Assembly (NCBI RefSeq): GCF_042453785.1 | Contig: NC_091675.1 | Location: forward strand, 7,266,501 to 7,330,500 | Origin: Malus domestica | Lineage: Eukaryota; Streptophyta; Magnoliopsida; Rosales; Rosaceae | DNA: 64,000 bases | Direction of reading: 5' to 3' | In this document: one piece after another, positions 50,778 to 60,830 of the stretch | How the letters are laid out: each line of letters opens with the position of its first letter | How positions within the stretch are numbered: position 1 is the first letter of the stretch | Translations under genes and position numbers: made by a program | The notes under the pieces: model-generated | The model's input: the letters and a program-made list of their open reading frames with translations, nothing else | Databases searched by the model: none | Told to the model about the DNA's origin: nothing

Positions 50778-51452
50778 ATGTCTGGACCCTCCGACCGTCG
50801 TTTTGACTTGAACCTTGGAGAAGAGACAGCCACGCCTTCTCCAGACAACATATGGCGCCCATCCTTCATATCCCCTACTGGTCCTCTTACCGTTGGGGAT
50901 TCTGTGATGAAGAATGATATGACCGCTGCAGTGGTGGCCAGGAACGTTCTCACTCCCAAAGATAATAGACTACTTTCCAAACGGTCTGATGAGTTGGCTG
51001 TTAAGGACTCTCTGGCTCTTAGTGTTCAGTGTGCAGGTTCTGTGTCTAATATGGCCCAACGCCTATTTGCTAGAACCCGCCAAGTTGAATCATTGGCTGC
51101 TGAAGTGATGAGTCTCAAACAGGAGATTAGAGGGCTCAAGCATGAGAATAAGCAGTTGCACCGGCTCGCCCATGACTATGCTACAAACATGAAGAGGAAG
51201 CTTGACCAGATGAAGGAATCTGATGGTAAGGTTTTACTTGATCATCAGCGGTTTGTGGGTTTGTTCCAAAGGCATTTATTGCCTTCGTCCTCTGGGGCTG
51301 TACCTGGTAATGAAGCTTCAAATGATGAACCTCCAATGCCTCCTCCTTCTGGGGTTTTGTCAAGTACTGAGGCTCCGGATAACCACCCTCCGGTGCTTTC
51401 TCTTTCTGGGGCTCTACCGACTGCTGAGACTTCCCCTAAGCAACCTTTGTGA
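50778..51452 (+). CDS. antisense coiled-coil protein gene carried by the nested Gypsy
   Basis: An intact 224-residue frame runs opposite to pol, from ATG 50778. The N-terminus is MSGPSDRRFDLNLGEE, followed by a short Pro/Ser stretch. A helical middle (about residues 85-150) includes 'RQVESLAAEVMSLKQEIRGL' and 'ENKQLHRLAHDYATNMKRKL', which looks like a coiled coil. The tail has three imperfect Pro/Ser-rich repeats ('SSSGAVPGNEASNDEPPMPP', 'PSGVLSSTEAPDNHPPVLSL', 'SGALPTAETSP'). Function is unknown. Extra antisense ORFs are a known feature of Tat elements, and the intact frame suggests selection or youth. It has no visible similarity to the mobile-domain gene of the first Gypsy. Confidence 0.75.
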   Translation: MSGPSDRRFDLNLGEETATPSPDNIWRPSFISPTGPLTVGDSVMKNDMTAAVVARNVLTPKDNRLLSKRSDELAVKDSLALSVQCAGSVSNMAQRLFARTRQVESLAAEVMSLKQEIRGLKHENKQLHRLAHDYATNMKRKLDQMKESDGKVLLDHQRFVGLFQRHLLPSSSGAVPGNEASNDEPPMPPPSGVLSSTEAPDNHPPVLSLSGALPTAETSPKQPL

Positions 51453-51649
51453 AGGCTCCCTTTTGTTTGTTTATTTTGACTCATGTATATGTACATATTT
51501 GTGGCTTATCGAAAATATTAATAAATAAGCTTTGCTTCATTTCAACATATTGTGTTAAATACACCAAAGCCTTCTTCATAAAGCTCTTTGAATTTTTGCT
51601 TTTGTTGAAACCTGTATTGTTGAAGCTTTGTGAGTGAAGCATGTAGTTT

Positions 51650-51790
51650 GAGGTAGTGTTCCCTTAATTTCCCGAGTGAGGAAAACTTCTCGGTTGGAGA
51701 CTTGAAAAATCCAAGTCACTGAGTAGTCACGAACTTTTGAGTACCAAGGCGTAGTAGCATATGGTGGGAGTCCCCCAAGTCTCTAGTCGA
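51650..51790 (-). repeat. internal degenerate copy of the polypurine-tract-adjacent sequence
   Basis: Landmarks CCCGAGTGAGG.AAACT, CTCGGTTGG.GACTTG and GAGTA.TCACGAA are shared in order with 48611-48720, which adjoins the 3' LTR. This copy lies on the far side of the antisense gene, so the gene is flanked by direct repeats. Confidence 0.7.
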
Positions 51791-51959
51791 GGGAGTTGAC
51801 GAATGAGGTGTCTTGCTAATAGTCCATGTCGTAAGTACCAAAACTTCATTCTTTTGTTTTCTAAGTGGTAGCCCCAGACTTTTTCTTCATAGATTTTGTT
51901 TATGAAGGTTGCTAGGCCCGAATAAGTGGAATTGCAGAAGGTGTAACCGTTGGTGCATT

Positions 51960-52060
51960 AACATCATAATGGAAGCATCACAATGATGGAAGCATCACAA
52001 TGATGAAAGCATCATAATGATGAAAACACCATAATGATGAAACATCATAATGATGTTTCT
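51960..52060. repeat. short tandem repeat of GATGAAAGCATCATAAT type
   Basis: About five imperfect units of roughly 17 bases (GGAAGCATCACAATGAT, GAAAGCATCATAATGAT, GAAACATCATAATGATG). Confidence 0.85.
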
Positions 52061-52141
52061 TTGGTGGAATTGTTTTTCATTTCCCCTAACAACCGGAATT
52101 GTTTTTCAACATAACACCATCATCTGTAGGTCGAATCACAA

Positions 52142-52895
52142 AGTTGTCTTCATGAAAGTTGTTCGTTAATTCCTTAACTACAACATATCCAAATTGGAGA
52201 GCCATCGGAGCAGTACAACTCCAGAAATCCAGGTATGATGAGTGACTGTTTATCATTTGTCTGTCAACCCGTCAGATTTGTTGTGAGCTTTGAAACTCTA
52301 TTTTCTCTTGCTCAGATCAGCATGCTTTCTTCATTGAAGTTGTTCCTCAGCTTGTGAACTACAACATATCCAAATTTGAGATCCCTCGGAGCTGTATAAC
52401 TCAAGAAACTCAGGTATGATGAATGACTGGTTATTATTTTTCTGTCAACCCGTCAGATTTGTTGTGAGCTTCGAAACTCCATTTTCTCTTGTTCAGATCG
52501 GTATGATTTCTTCATTGAAGTTGTTCCTCAGCTTGTGAACTACAACATATCCAAATTTGAGATCCCTCGGAGCTGTATAACTCAAGAAACTCAGGTATGA
52601 TGAATGACTGGTTATTATTTTTCTGTCAACCCGTCAGATTTGTTGTGAGCTTCGAAACTCCATTTTCTCTTGTTCAGATCGGTATGCTTTCTTCATTGAA
52701 GTTGTTCCTCAGCTTGTGAACTACAACATATCCAAATTTGAGATCCCTCGGAGCTGTATAACTCAAGAAATTCAGGTATGATGAATGACTGGTTATTATT
52801 TGTCTGTCAACCCGTCAGATTTGTTGTGAGCTTCGAAACTCCATTTTCTCTTGTTCAGATCGGTATGCTTTCTTCATTGAAGTTGTTCCTCATCG
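52142..52895. repeat. 181-base tandem repeat array, about four copies
   Basis: The landmark GTCAGATTTGTTGTGAGCTT occurs at 52271, 52452, 52633 and 52814, a constant 181-base spacing. The two central units are nearly identical and the outer ones are more divergent. A degenerate related piece continues to about 53110. It is inside the 3' region of the nested Gypsy. Confidence 0.93.
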
Positions 52896-53465
52896 ACTCT
52901 TTCATAACATATCAAAAATTCAGGATGAACTAACGGTTAAATATTTCCAGATCTTCGAAACATCACAACAGCTTCGAAATCTGCAAGAATCCGACTGTCA
53001 TGTTTGGAGCTTCAACACTTTAATTTCCGTCGCTCAAACAGAAATGGTTCCTTCTTGAAAGTTGTTCATATGCTCAAGAACTATAGGGTGTCCAAAATTC
53101 AGCTCCATTGGAGAAGAGCAGAGGTTGCAGAAATTTGATAGATGAAAGGAGGCGGAAGAGGGAGAGAGAGAAAAAGTCTCTTGGGTTGGATTTCTATTTT
53201 GGGGCAGATTCCAATTTTTGTAGCACCTTCATTATTGATGAATTGCTTGTACTTTTGTCCATTATGAAACTTGGGACTTTGGCTTGTTGTTGGATCTATT
53301 ATAATATGTTTGGGAACATATATAAGTGAATAAATAAGAAGGAAAATTTTGGGCCCTTGTGGGTGTAAAACAAAAAATGTTTATGTTTACCCAAGTGTTT
53401 TTGTACAAGTTCAAGGGCATCTTGGGTTTTGTGAACAAAATTTGTTTATTTGGAGCAAGGTTTTG

Positions 53466-53955
53466 TGTTGAAGCTTTGTAGGTGAAGCTTTGGTGTTGAA
53501 GCTTTGTAGATGAAGCTTTCGAGGTGAAGCTTTGATGGTGAAGCTTTGTAGATGAAGCTTTCTGGGTGAAGCTTTGATGGTGAAGCTTTGTAGATGAAAG
53601 TATGTAGAGGGAGCTTTCTAGGTGAAGATTTTTTAGGTGAAGCTTTGTAGGTGAAGCTTTTTTAAGTGAAGCTTTTCGGGTGAAGTTTTTTTTTGGGTGA
53701 AGCTTTGTGGGTGAAGCTTTTTAGGTGAAGCTTTGTGGGTGAAGCTTTGGAGGTGAAGCTTTTCGTGTGAAGCTTTTTGGGTGAAGCTTTTTAGGTGAAG
53801 CTTTGTGGGTGAAGCTTTGGAGGTGAAGCTTTTCGTGTGAAGCTTTTTGGGTGAAGCTTTTTAGGTGAAGCTTTGTGGGTGAAGCTTTGGAGGTGAAGCT
53901 TTTCGGGTGAAGCTTTTTGGATGAAGCTGTTTTTTTTTTTTTTTTTTTTTTTTTT
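53466..53955. repeat. GTGAAGCTTT minisatellite with 70-base higher-order units, then a poly-T run
   Basis: About 30 units of roughly 14-15 bases, each with GTGAAGCTTT. In the last part five units form a 70-base higher-order repeat starting at 53711, 53781 and 53851. A run of about 26 T follows (53930-53955). The minus-strand open frame through it is a by-product. Confidence 0.92.
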
Positions 53956-54167
53956 GGCGCTTGACACGTTCTTCATTTGCTTGTTTTGTAATGACTGTGG
54001 AAGACGGATTGCTTTCTGATTGAGAAGGGTTCCGGCATCGCTTGCTATGAATGTAAAAGAGTGAGGGCTGAGTTGGCTAAATTACCTCTTTATTGAATTC
54101 ATTGCCAAATGGCCTTCATTACATAGGATGCCAAACGGCTATAGCTCAACACTTGTACATCGTGAGT
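53956..54167. other. spacer between minisatellite and pol stop in nested Gypsy
   Basis: Non-coding; it lies just downstream of the pol stop in element orientation. Confidence 0.5.
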
Positions 54168-57100
54168 CTATTTGTAGTAGTTCTTCAAGTGATCAGCGTT
54201 CCATGGATGGCCAAGGGTCTTGCCATCAGAGCTTCTAAGTGTGTAAGAGCCAGGGCGACTGATGCCAATGACTTCATACGGTCCATCCCAGTTTGGACTA
54301 AGTGTGCCTTCACTCGGGACTCTGTCGCAGAGTAATCTTTTCTTTAAGACCCAGTCTCCTATTTTGAAAGAACGAGGCTTGACCCTAGAGTCATAATAGT
54401 TGGAGATGCGCTGCTTGTAGGCGACATTCCTCAAGTGAGCTTGGTTTCTGTGTTCCTCGACTAAATCCAAGTTGAGGGTGAGTTGTTTGTCATTTTCACT
54501 TTGAATGTAGTTCTGGACTCGGAATGTTGCTTGCTCGAGCTCAACAGGGACAACCGCCTCTGTGCCAAAGGCAAGTGAGAATGGAGTTTCTCCTGTTGAA
54601 GTCCGATATGAAGTGCGATATGACCAAAGAACTTGGGGTACAAATTCTGGCCAACAGCCTTTAGCTTTGTCCAAGCTGGTTTTCAAAGTGCGCTTGATTA
54701 TTTTGTTGATGGCCTCAACTTGTCTATTAGACTGGGGATGAGCTGGAGAGGCAAAGCATAAGTTGATGTTGAACTTAGAGCAGAACAACCTGAACTTCTT
54801 GTTGTCGAACTGTCGCCCATTGTCAGTGACTATCGCATTGGGAATGCCGAATCTACAAAGGATGTTCTTCCATACGAAGTCTTCTATCTTTGCCTCAGTA
54901 ATGGTTGCCAAGGGTTCTACTTCGGCCCACTTTGTGAAGTAGTCCACTGCAACGACTGCGTAACAGACTTTGCCCTTCCCTGCCGGCATTGGGCCGATCA
55001 AATCAAGTCCCCACTGGGCGAAGGGCCAAGGGCTGATCATAGGAGTAAGAGGCTCTGGAGGGGAATGAGGAATAGCCGCATATCGTTGACATTTGTCACA
55101 TGAGCGGGATACTTTGATGGCATCCTGGTGGAGTGTTGGCCAGTAATATCCTTGGCGAAAAGTCTTGTGTGCTAGGGACCGAGATCCAGCATGATCTCCA
55201 CAGACTCCCTCATGTATTTCCCGAAGGACGATTTCCGCCTCGGCAGGCGTAAGACACCTTAAGTATGGCAGGCTAAAACCTCGCTTATAGAGTTGATCAT
55301 TGATGATCAGGTAGCGGGTAGACTTGTATCGAATTTGCTTAGCCTGGACTTTATCATTTGGGAGGGTGCCATGAGCAAGGAAATTATAGATCGGGGTGAT
55401 CCAACTATCCCCCTGTTGTAAGTTGCATACTTCTGCGGCCATGGTGCTTGGTGTTGCCAACAGTTCGACATGAATTTTTCTTCCAATCTTGTCTTCCACA
55501 GCCGAGGCGAGGCGAGCCAGGGCGTCTGCATGACTGTTTGCCGCTCGAGGAACTTGGGTGATCTGGTAGTGGAAGTGCTTGAGCAAAAGTTGTGTTTGCG
55601 CAAGATATGCTGCCATGGAGCTGTCCTTAGCATCAAAGTTGTTGGTAACCTGGTTGACCACCAATTGGGAGTCACTGAAAATATCAATTTGTTTAACCCC
55701 GAGGTGTTTGGCCAAACGTAATCCTGCTAGAAGGGCTTCATACTCGGCCTCATTATTTGATGCCTTGAATTTGAAACGAAGAGCATACTCCATTGCTACT
55801 TTGTCGGGTGTAGTCAAGACTAGTCCCGCTCCACAGCCCTGTTGGTTGGATGAGCCATCAACATACAGACTCCATGCTGGGGTTGTTGGTTCTATCTTCT
55901 GAGCTTCCGGGGGTAATGAAGCCACTGCTTCAGGTGTAGAAGCAATGTCAACCGGATATGTGAAGTCGGCAATGAAGTCTGCCACTGCTTGGCCCTTCTC
56001 AGCTGGCTTTGGTTGGTAGGAGATGTCAAACTCACCCAACGCTATTGCCCATTTGATCATTCGCCCTGAAGTGTCAGGACTTTGGAGTATCTGTCGAAGA
56101 GGATAATTGGTAAGCACGATGATGGAGTGCGCTTGGAAGTACGGGCGGAGTTTTCGAGCAGACATGACCAATGCCAGAGCCAATTTCTCAATGTTAGAGT
56201 ACCGTGTTTCCGCATCTTGTAAGGCTTTGCTAGCGTAGTAGACAGGTCGCTCAATATTCCCATCCTTTCGAATGAGAACGGAACTTACGGCTGAAGCTGA
56301 TACCGATAGGTAGATAATGAGAATGTCTCCTACCTCGGGCTTGGAGAGTAGAGGGGCTTTACTCATGTACTCCTTGAGGTTTTTGAATGCCTCGGCACAT
56401 TCATCAGTCCATGTAATGTACTTCCTACTTCCCTTAAGTGCTTTAAAAAAGGGAGCACATTTGTCTGTGGCCTTAGAAATGAACCTGGTTAAGGCTGCCA
56501 CCTTGCCAGTAAGGCTCTGGATGTCCTTTGAAGTTACCGGTTCCTTCATGTCGAGGATTGCTTTGATCTTCTCGGGATTAGCTTCAATGCCTCGTTGGCT
56601 AATCATGAAACCTAAGAATTTGCCAGAGCCTACGCCGAAGGCACATTTGTTGGGGTTTAACCTCATTCGATACCTCTTCAAAATAGTGAAAGTTTCAGAT
56701 AGGTTGGTGATGTGTTGGTCAGCATGTTTGCTCTTGACTAACATATCATCAACGTAAACTTCCATGCTCTTCCCAATCTGCTCGGCGAACATTGAGTTGA
56801 CTAGTCTCTGATAAGTCGCTCCTGCATTCTTTAGGCCGAAAGGCATGACTTTATAGCAGTATAGTCCTCTGTCGGTAGTGAAGGCTGTGTGTTCTTGATC
56901 CGAATGGTTCATGAGGATTTGGTTGTATCCTGAGTAAGCATCCATGAAGCTCAGGAGTTCACACCCGGCCGTAGAGTCTATAAGTCTGTCAATAAGAGGA
57001 AGAGGGAAGCTATCTTTCGGACACCCTTTGTTTAGGTCGGTGTAGTCAACACACATTCTCCACAAGACCTTTTGAAGCAAAAGACTTTCTTTGGTCGGAT

Positions 57101-60100
57101 TTTTCTTAACAAGGACCACATTTGCTACCCATGTCGGGTAATTGACTTCGCGGACAAAGCCTATGCCTTTGAGTTTTTCAACTTCTGCTTTCATTGCCTC
57201 GTATCGTTCAGCGTCATAAGATCTTCGCTTCTGTCTCACCGGCTTGATCTTGGGGTCAATACTCAAACGATGACAGATGACATCGGGAGAGATGCCTGGC
57301 ATGTCCTCGTATGACCAGGCGAAGACTTCAGTGTTCTCTTTCAAAAAAGATATCAATGCTAACCGAAGGGGTGGTGACAATGTGGTGCCAATCTTCACCA
57401 TGCGATCTGGATAATCTCTTGAGATAGGTACCTTCTCCAACTCTTCAGCAGGTTGGGCTTGCTGGGTGAAAGAGTCATCTCGAGGATCATCGGGTTGATT
57501 GTTGCTATCAGGAAGATCCAAGTTCGCTTCATCTAGGCTGGTCTTTGTGACTTGGTCATGTACAGACAGGGTTTCCTTGGGTCCGGGCAAGTGTTGTTGC
57601 TTAACTGAAGTGTTGTAACATGATCGTGCACTAAGCTGATCTCCTCTGATGTAGCCGTTGCCATGGGGGGTTGGAAATTTCATCAACAGCATATGCGTGG
57701 ATACCATAGCCTTGAGATCATTGATGCCTGTGCGCCCAAATATGACATTGTATGCCGTTGGGCAGTCAACCACTAGGAAGTTAGTGGTAATGGTAGCCGT
57801 GTAAGGGCCTGTACCAATAGTAAAGGGTAAATGTATGCTCCCTAAGGGTTGCACGATATCACCGGAGAAGCTTATCAGAGGAGAAATCGAGCGATCGAGC
57901 AAGTGTTCAGCTACACTGAGTGCCCTGAAAGCTTCGGCAAACATGATATTGACCGAAGCCCCTGTGTCTACGAGGATTCGTCGAACATCAAAGTTGGCTA
58001 TGTGAGCCTCCACGATCAATGGGTCGTTATGAGGGTAGATGATGCCTCTTTCTTCCTCAGGGTAGAAACATATCGGATCCCAGTTAGGCTTTTGATACTT
58101 CCCTCCCCTGATGTCTTCCACGTGAAACACTTGGTGACCAGGCCTCAGAATTCGTTCACTGTTTTTCATGGCCCTATTGGAAGATTCAGATATGGGTGTG
58201 CCGCCGCTTATGGAATATATGACATTCACCTGGCGTTGGTTACGGTTATCCCTTTGAGGGTGAAGGAGGAATTGATCAATTTTTCCTTCTCGTGCCAAAG
58301 CTTCAATACGATCACGGAGGATGATACATTTCTCGCTATCATGGCCGTTATGCTCATGGTAGCAACAAAACATGCCCGCGTTATTCGGGGGCGTGTAATC
58401 TGGGTGCCTCGGCTTTGGCTTTGGTATCAGGTGAGCTATGCTGGGGTAAATGGCCGCGCATGTGGCATTCAAGGGCGTGTATGTCTCATACCTTGGGGTA
58501 GGGGGTATCTTGACGCGGGTTTGACCCACTGCATTGACTGCCTGGGGGCGAGCGTTATTGTGGCGATACCCTTGGTTATCGGGATAGTGTCCCTTACTCT
58601 TTTTACTGAAAGGAGAGTGGTGAGGATGGAAATCCTTCCTCTTGCCTTGAAATTGATATGTCTGTTGATTCGGTGAAGCATTATGCAAGGCATGGGGAGG
58701 TGCCACTGCTGTTTGGAAAGTAGAGGTCTTCTCATTTAGGTGAGTCTGGCTTCCACCTCCCACTTGTTGATAAAGGATGGTTGTAGGGGGTTTCTCCTGA
58801 TATGTCTTTGCCTCGGCGGAGGCATGGTTATAAGCCTGCGCCATCACCTCAGAGTAAGTCTTCCAAGTATTGGCATTGATCATGTATTTAAAGAAACAAT
58901 CACGTAGGCCTGCCGTGAAGGCTTTGAGGGCAGTCTTGTCGTCTGCCTCGGCACACCGGGAGTATTCATGGCTGAAGCGGCCAGCATACATACGTAATGA
59001 CTCGTCTGGCTTCTGGCGGATAGTGTACAAGTCATCTGCAGAGTGCAAGCGATCGGTTTGGAAAATGTGTTGGGAAACAAATAGTTTCCTCAATTCCTCA
59101 AATGAGTCTACCGTCTCAGGTGTAAGACGACAATACCAATTTAGAGTTCCACTAGAGAGGGTGGAGGGGAAGAGAAGACATCGCTCTTCGTCGGTGTGCA
59201 TCCGGTATGCCATGGTGGACTCAAAGAGGTTAAGGTGCTCAATCGGGTCCTCTTTTCCAGTATAAAGTTGCAAGCCAAGCTTTTGCTTTGTCTTTGCTTG
59301 AAGGGGGGTGTTGAGGATCCTCCTTGTAAGAGGGCCAGGCCTGGGTTGGTTCCAGTCAGGTATTTCAGCCTGACGTTCAGCCTTCAACTTGTTTACTTCC
59401 TCAAGAAGTTGTAGGACAAGGGGGTCCTGAGCGGAGTTATGTGTCACTGGAGCTTTCTTTCGTAAATCTCCATCTCCTATTGGAATTAGGAAGGTTTGAT
59501 CAAGGGCATGTGATTTTTCCCTGGACTCGCTGTACTGGCTTCCAGAGTATGTCTGTCGGAACACCTCTGAGTCCCCTGTACCCTCATGTCTCTCTAGGAC
59601 TTGTTGCCCCTTCCCCAAATTGGTGGCCGGCTTGGGCCGTGGCAGGGGACCGAGTCTCTCAGAAATCCTTGGGTCATTGATCTTTGAGCTTATATGGATG
59701 GAATTCTCTCGACGTTGCTTCAGGAAATCCCGACAATCGCGAAAGACGGCTTTCGATCCTTCTGCCCCTTCAGCAAAGAGGTGTCTCCCTCCACTTCTCA
59801 TGGTTCGGGTCGAAGCAACTGGGTTAAGAGAAGCCTCATGTTGATTATCAAGTCGAGGGGTAATCTGTTCCCTATCAGGGATATCTATGTCGAATGCATG
59901 TGACCCTCCATGTTGGAGGGCACCCAATTGATGGTTGACTTCCACGGGGGCAACAAGCTCTCCCACGGGGGCAATAAGCTCGCGTGTCTGAGCTTGCCTA
60001 GCTTTGTGGAGTGTCTCGAAGAGCTTCTCATATTGCTCCTGGAGGACCTCATTCCTCATTGCTATCTTGTTGTTCTGAGCTTCCAACTCATCGACTTTAG

Positions 60101-60197
60101 CTTGAAGAAGAACTCGTTTTCCTTCCTTCTTTCGTTGTTTCGCACTATGTGCAAGGGGGGTGTCATTCTGTGTGCTGTGGCTTCCTTCGCTTCCCAT
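54168..60197 (-). CDS. Gypsy Gag-Pol polyprotein, intact, about 2009 residues
   Basis: The ATG at 60197 (MGSEGSHSTQND) was chosen; the open frame extends upstream into the LTR at 60365, but that part is not expected to be translated. Approximate domain order: coiled-coil N-terminus; gag core near residues 310-480 ('LNWYCRLTPETVDSFEEL'); a zinc-knuckle-like CCYHEHNGHDSEKC; protease VDTGASVNIM near 742; RT with VYVDDMLVKSK near 1147; RNase H; acquired RNase H with LYVDGSSN near 1442; integrase with 'CDKCQRY' and TDNGRQF near 1789. It ends 'HPWNADHLKNYYK'. No stop or shift was seen over 6 kb. One oddity is SNRQVEA in integrase, where an SNGQVE-type motif is usual. Confidence 0.95.
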   Translation of the reverse strand: MGSEGSHSTQNDTPLAHSAKQRKKEGKRVLLQAKVDELEAQNNKIAMRNEVLQEQYEKLFETLHKARQAQTRELIAPVGELVAPVEVNHQLGALQHGGSHAFDIDIPDREQITPRLDNQHEASLNPVASTRTMRSGGRHLFAEGAEGSKAVFRDCRDFLKQRRENSIHISSKINDPRISERLGPLPRPKPATNLGKGQQVLERHEGTGDSEVFRQTYSGSQYSESREKSHALDQTFLIPIGDGDLRKKAPVTHNSAQDPLVLQLLEEVNKLKAERQAEIPDWNQPRPGPLTRRILNTPLQAKTKQKLGLQLYTGKEDPIEHLNLFESTMAYRMHTDEERCLLFPSTLSSGTLNWYCRLTPETVDSFEELRKLFVSQHIFQTDRLHSADDLYTIRQKPDESLRMYAGRFSHEYSRCAEADDKTALKAFTAGLRDCFFKYMINANTWKTYSEVMAQAYNHASAEAKTYQEKPPTTILYQQVGGGSQTHLNEKTSTFQTAVAPPHALHNASPNQQTYQFQGKRKDFHPHHSPFSKKSKGHYPDNQGYRHNNARPQAVNAVGQTRVKIPPTPRYETYTPLNATCAAIYPSIAHLIPKPKPRHPDYTPPNNAGMFCCYHEHNGHDSEKCIILRDRIEALAREGKIDQFLLHPQRDNRNQRQVNVIYSISGGTPISESSNRAMKNSERILRPGHQVFHVEDIRGGKYQKPNWDPICFYPEEERGIIYPHNDPLIVEAHIANFDVRRILVDTGASVNIMFAEAFRALSVAEHLLDRSISPLISFSGDIVQPLGSIHLPFTIGTGPYTATITTNFLVVDCPTAYNVIFGRTGINDLKAMVSTHMLLMKFPTPHGNGYIRGDQLSARSCYNTSVKQQHLPGPKETLSVHDQVTKTSLDEANLDLPDSNNQPDDPRDDSFTQQAQPAEELEKVPISRDYPDRMVKIGTTLSPPLRLALISFLKENTEVFAWSYEDMPGISPDVICHRLSIDPKIKPVRQKRRSYDAERYEAMKAEVEKLKGIGFVREVNYPTWVANVVLVKKNPTKESLLLQKVLWRMCVDYTDLNKGCPKDSFPLPLIDRLIDSTAGCELLSFMDAYSGYNQILMNHSDQEHTAFTTDRGLYCYKVMPFGLKNAGATYQRLVNSMFAEQIGKSMEVYVDDMLVKSKHADQHITNLSETFTILKRYRMRLNPNKCAFGVGSGKFLGFMISQRGIEANPEKIKAILDMKEPVTSKDIQSLTGKVAALTRFISKATDKCAPFFKALKGSRKYITWTDECAEAFKNLKEYMSKAPLLSKPEVGDILIIYLSVSASAVSSVLIRKDGNIERPVYYASKALQDAETRYSNIEKLALALVMSARKLRPYFQAHSIIVLTNYPLRQILQSPDTSGRMIKWAIALGEFDISYQPKPAEKGQAVADFIADFTYPVDIASTPEAVASLPPEAQKIEPTTPAWSLYVDGSSNQQGCGAGLVLTTPDKVAMEYALRFKFKASNNEAEYEALLAGLRLAKHLGVKQIDIFSDSQLVVNQVTNNFDAKDSSMAAYLAQTQLLLKHFHYQITQVPRAANSHADALARLASAVEDKIGRKIHVELLATPSTMAAEVCNLQQGDSWITPIYNFLAHGTLPNDKVQAKQIRYKSTRYLIINDQLYKRGFSLPYLRCLTPAEAEIVLREIHEGVCGDHAGSRSLAHKTFRQGYYWPTLHQDAIKVSRSCDKCQRYAAIPHSPPEPLTPMISPWPFAQWGLDLIGPMPAGKGKVCYAVVAVDYFTKWAEVEPLATITEAKIEDFVWKNILCRFGIPNAIVTDNGRQFDNKKFRLFCSKFNINLCFASPAHPQSNRQVEAINKIIKRTLKTSLDKAKGCWPEFVPQVLWSYRTSYRTSTGETPFSLAFGTEAVVPVELEQATFRVQNYIQSENDKQLTLNLDLVEEHRNQAHLRNVAYKQRISNYYDSRVKPRSFKIGDWVLKKRLLCDRVPSEGTLSPNWDGPYEVIGISRPGSYTLRSSDGKTLGHPWNADHLKNYYK

Positions 60198-60284
60198 GTT
60201 GGAGAGGGATGCCTGATCAAAAGAAAGTGTACGAATGATAGAAACCAGCTTGACACAGCTGAAGAGAGTAGGAATAAGTGTCGT

Positions 60285-60304
60285 TTCCCACAGACGGCGC
60301 CAAA
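60285..60304 (-). other. primer-binding site of nested Gypsy
   Basis: On the minus strand TTTGGCGCCGTCTGTGGGAA directly follows the LTR end, with TGG in place for pairing to a tRNA CCA end. The tRNA species was not determined. Confidence 0.85.
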
Positions 60305-60825
60305 TGTTGATGCACAAAATCAGCGAAGACTTTGGTACAACAGAAAGTGTCAGGTTTTGTGACATTCGCTTGGTTGCTTGGTTGCTTCAGTCACTAGTGA
60401 GGATAAGTACGTAAATGAATAGAGACAGAGAAGCAAACACAGGATGTACGTGGTTCACCCAGATTGGCTACGTCCACGGAGTAAAGGAGTTCTTATTAGT
60501 AGTGAAGGGCTTACACAAGTACAAAGGATCAAGCTCTCAATTTAGTGAGTTCTTGTGAATGATTTAACACAAAATGGCATTAGGCCATATTGTGGGGGAA
60601 TGACCCCTATTTATAGAAAAACTTGTAGCTTTGTCACATTGACATGTGTCATGTTATGATTGGTTCTTGATGTTGACACGTGCTGCGCTCTGATTGGCTT
60701 CTAATCTTGACACGTGTCGAGTAGTGATTGGCCTCCTGGTCGGAGGGGAACTCTTCTGGGTCCTTGACAGTATAGCGTTGGCCGGTGCTCGGTAGTTTCG
60801 GGATTGGTCAAGTATGGTACAAACA
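60305..60825 (-). repeat. 5' LTR (element orientation) of the nested Gypsy
   Basis: 521 bases, differing from 48081-48601 at about three positions (C/A near 60363, G/A near 60484, T/C near 60762). The promoter TATA box CTATAAATAGG lies on the minus strand near 60606-60616, upstream of gag-pol. Confidence 0.95.
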
Positions 60826-60830
60826 CACTG

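Larger units (their letters stand above)
48081..60825 (-). mobile_element. nested Ty3/Gypsy Tat-type retrotransposon, 12.7 kb, coding-intact
   Basis: LTRs at 48081-48601 and 60305-60825 are 521 bases each and differ at about three positions by eye (about 0.6%). The target duplication is CACTG (48076-48080 and 60826-60830), inside the outer Copia element. Reading on the minus strand, the order is 5' LTR, primer site, a single gag-pol frame, a repeat-rich 3' region with an antisense gene, polypurine tract, 3' LTR. The dual RNase H and antisense gene indicate the Tat lineage. Its uninterrupted polyprotein and young LTRs make it a candidate for recent activity. Confidence 0.95.

Noticed and set aside
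53466..53930. CRISPR-like or coding repeat (KLHPQSFT frame on the minus strand)
   Set aside because: Units are contiguous minisatellite repeats without spacers in a plant retroelement; the open frame is a composition effect.
58880..59414. Several plus-strand frames opposite the nested gag-pol (e.g. 57849-58676, 275 codons)
   Set aside because: Shadows of the intact minus-strand polyprotein; no domain recognised.
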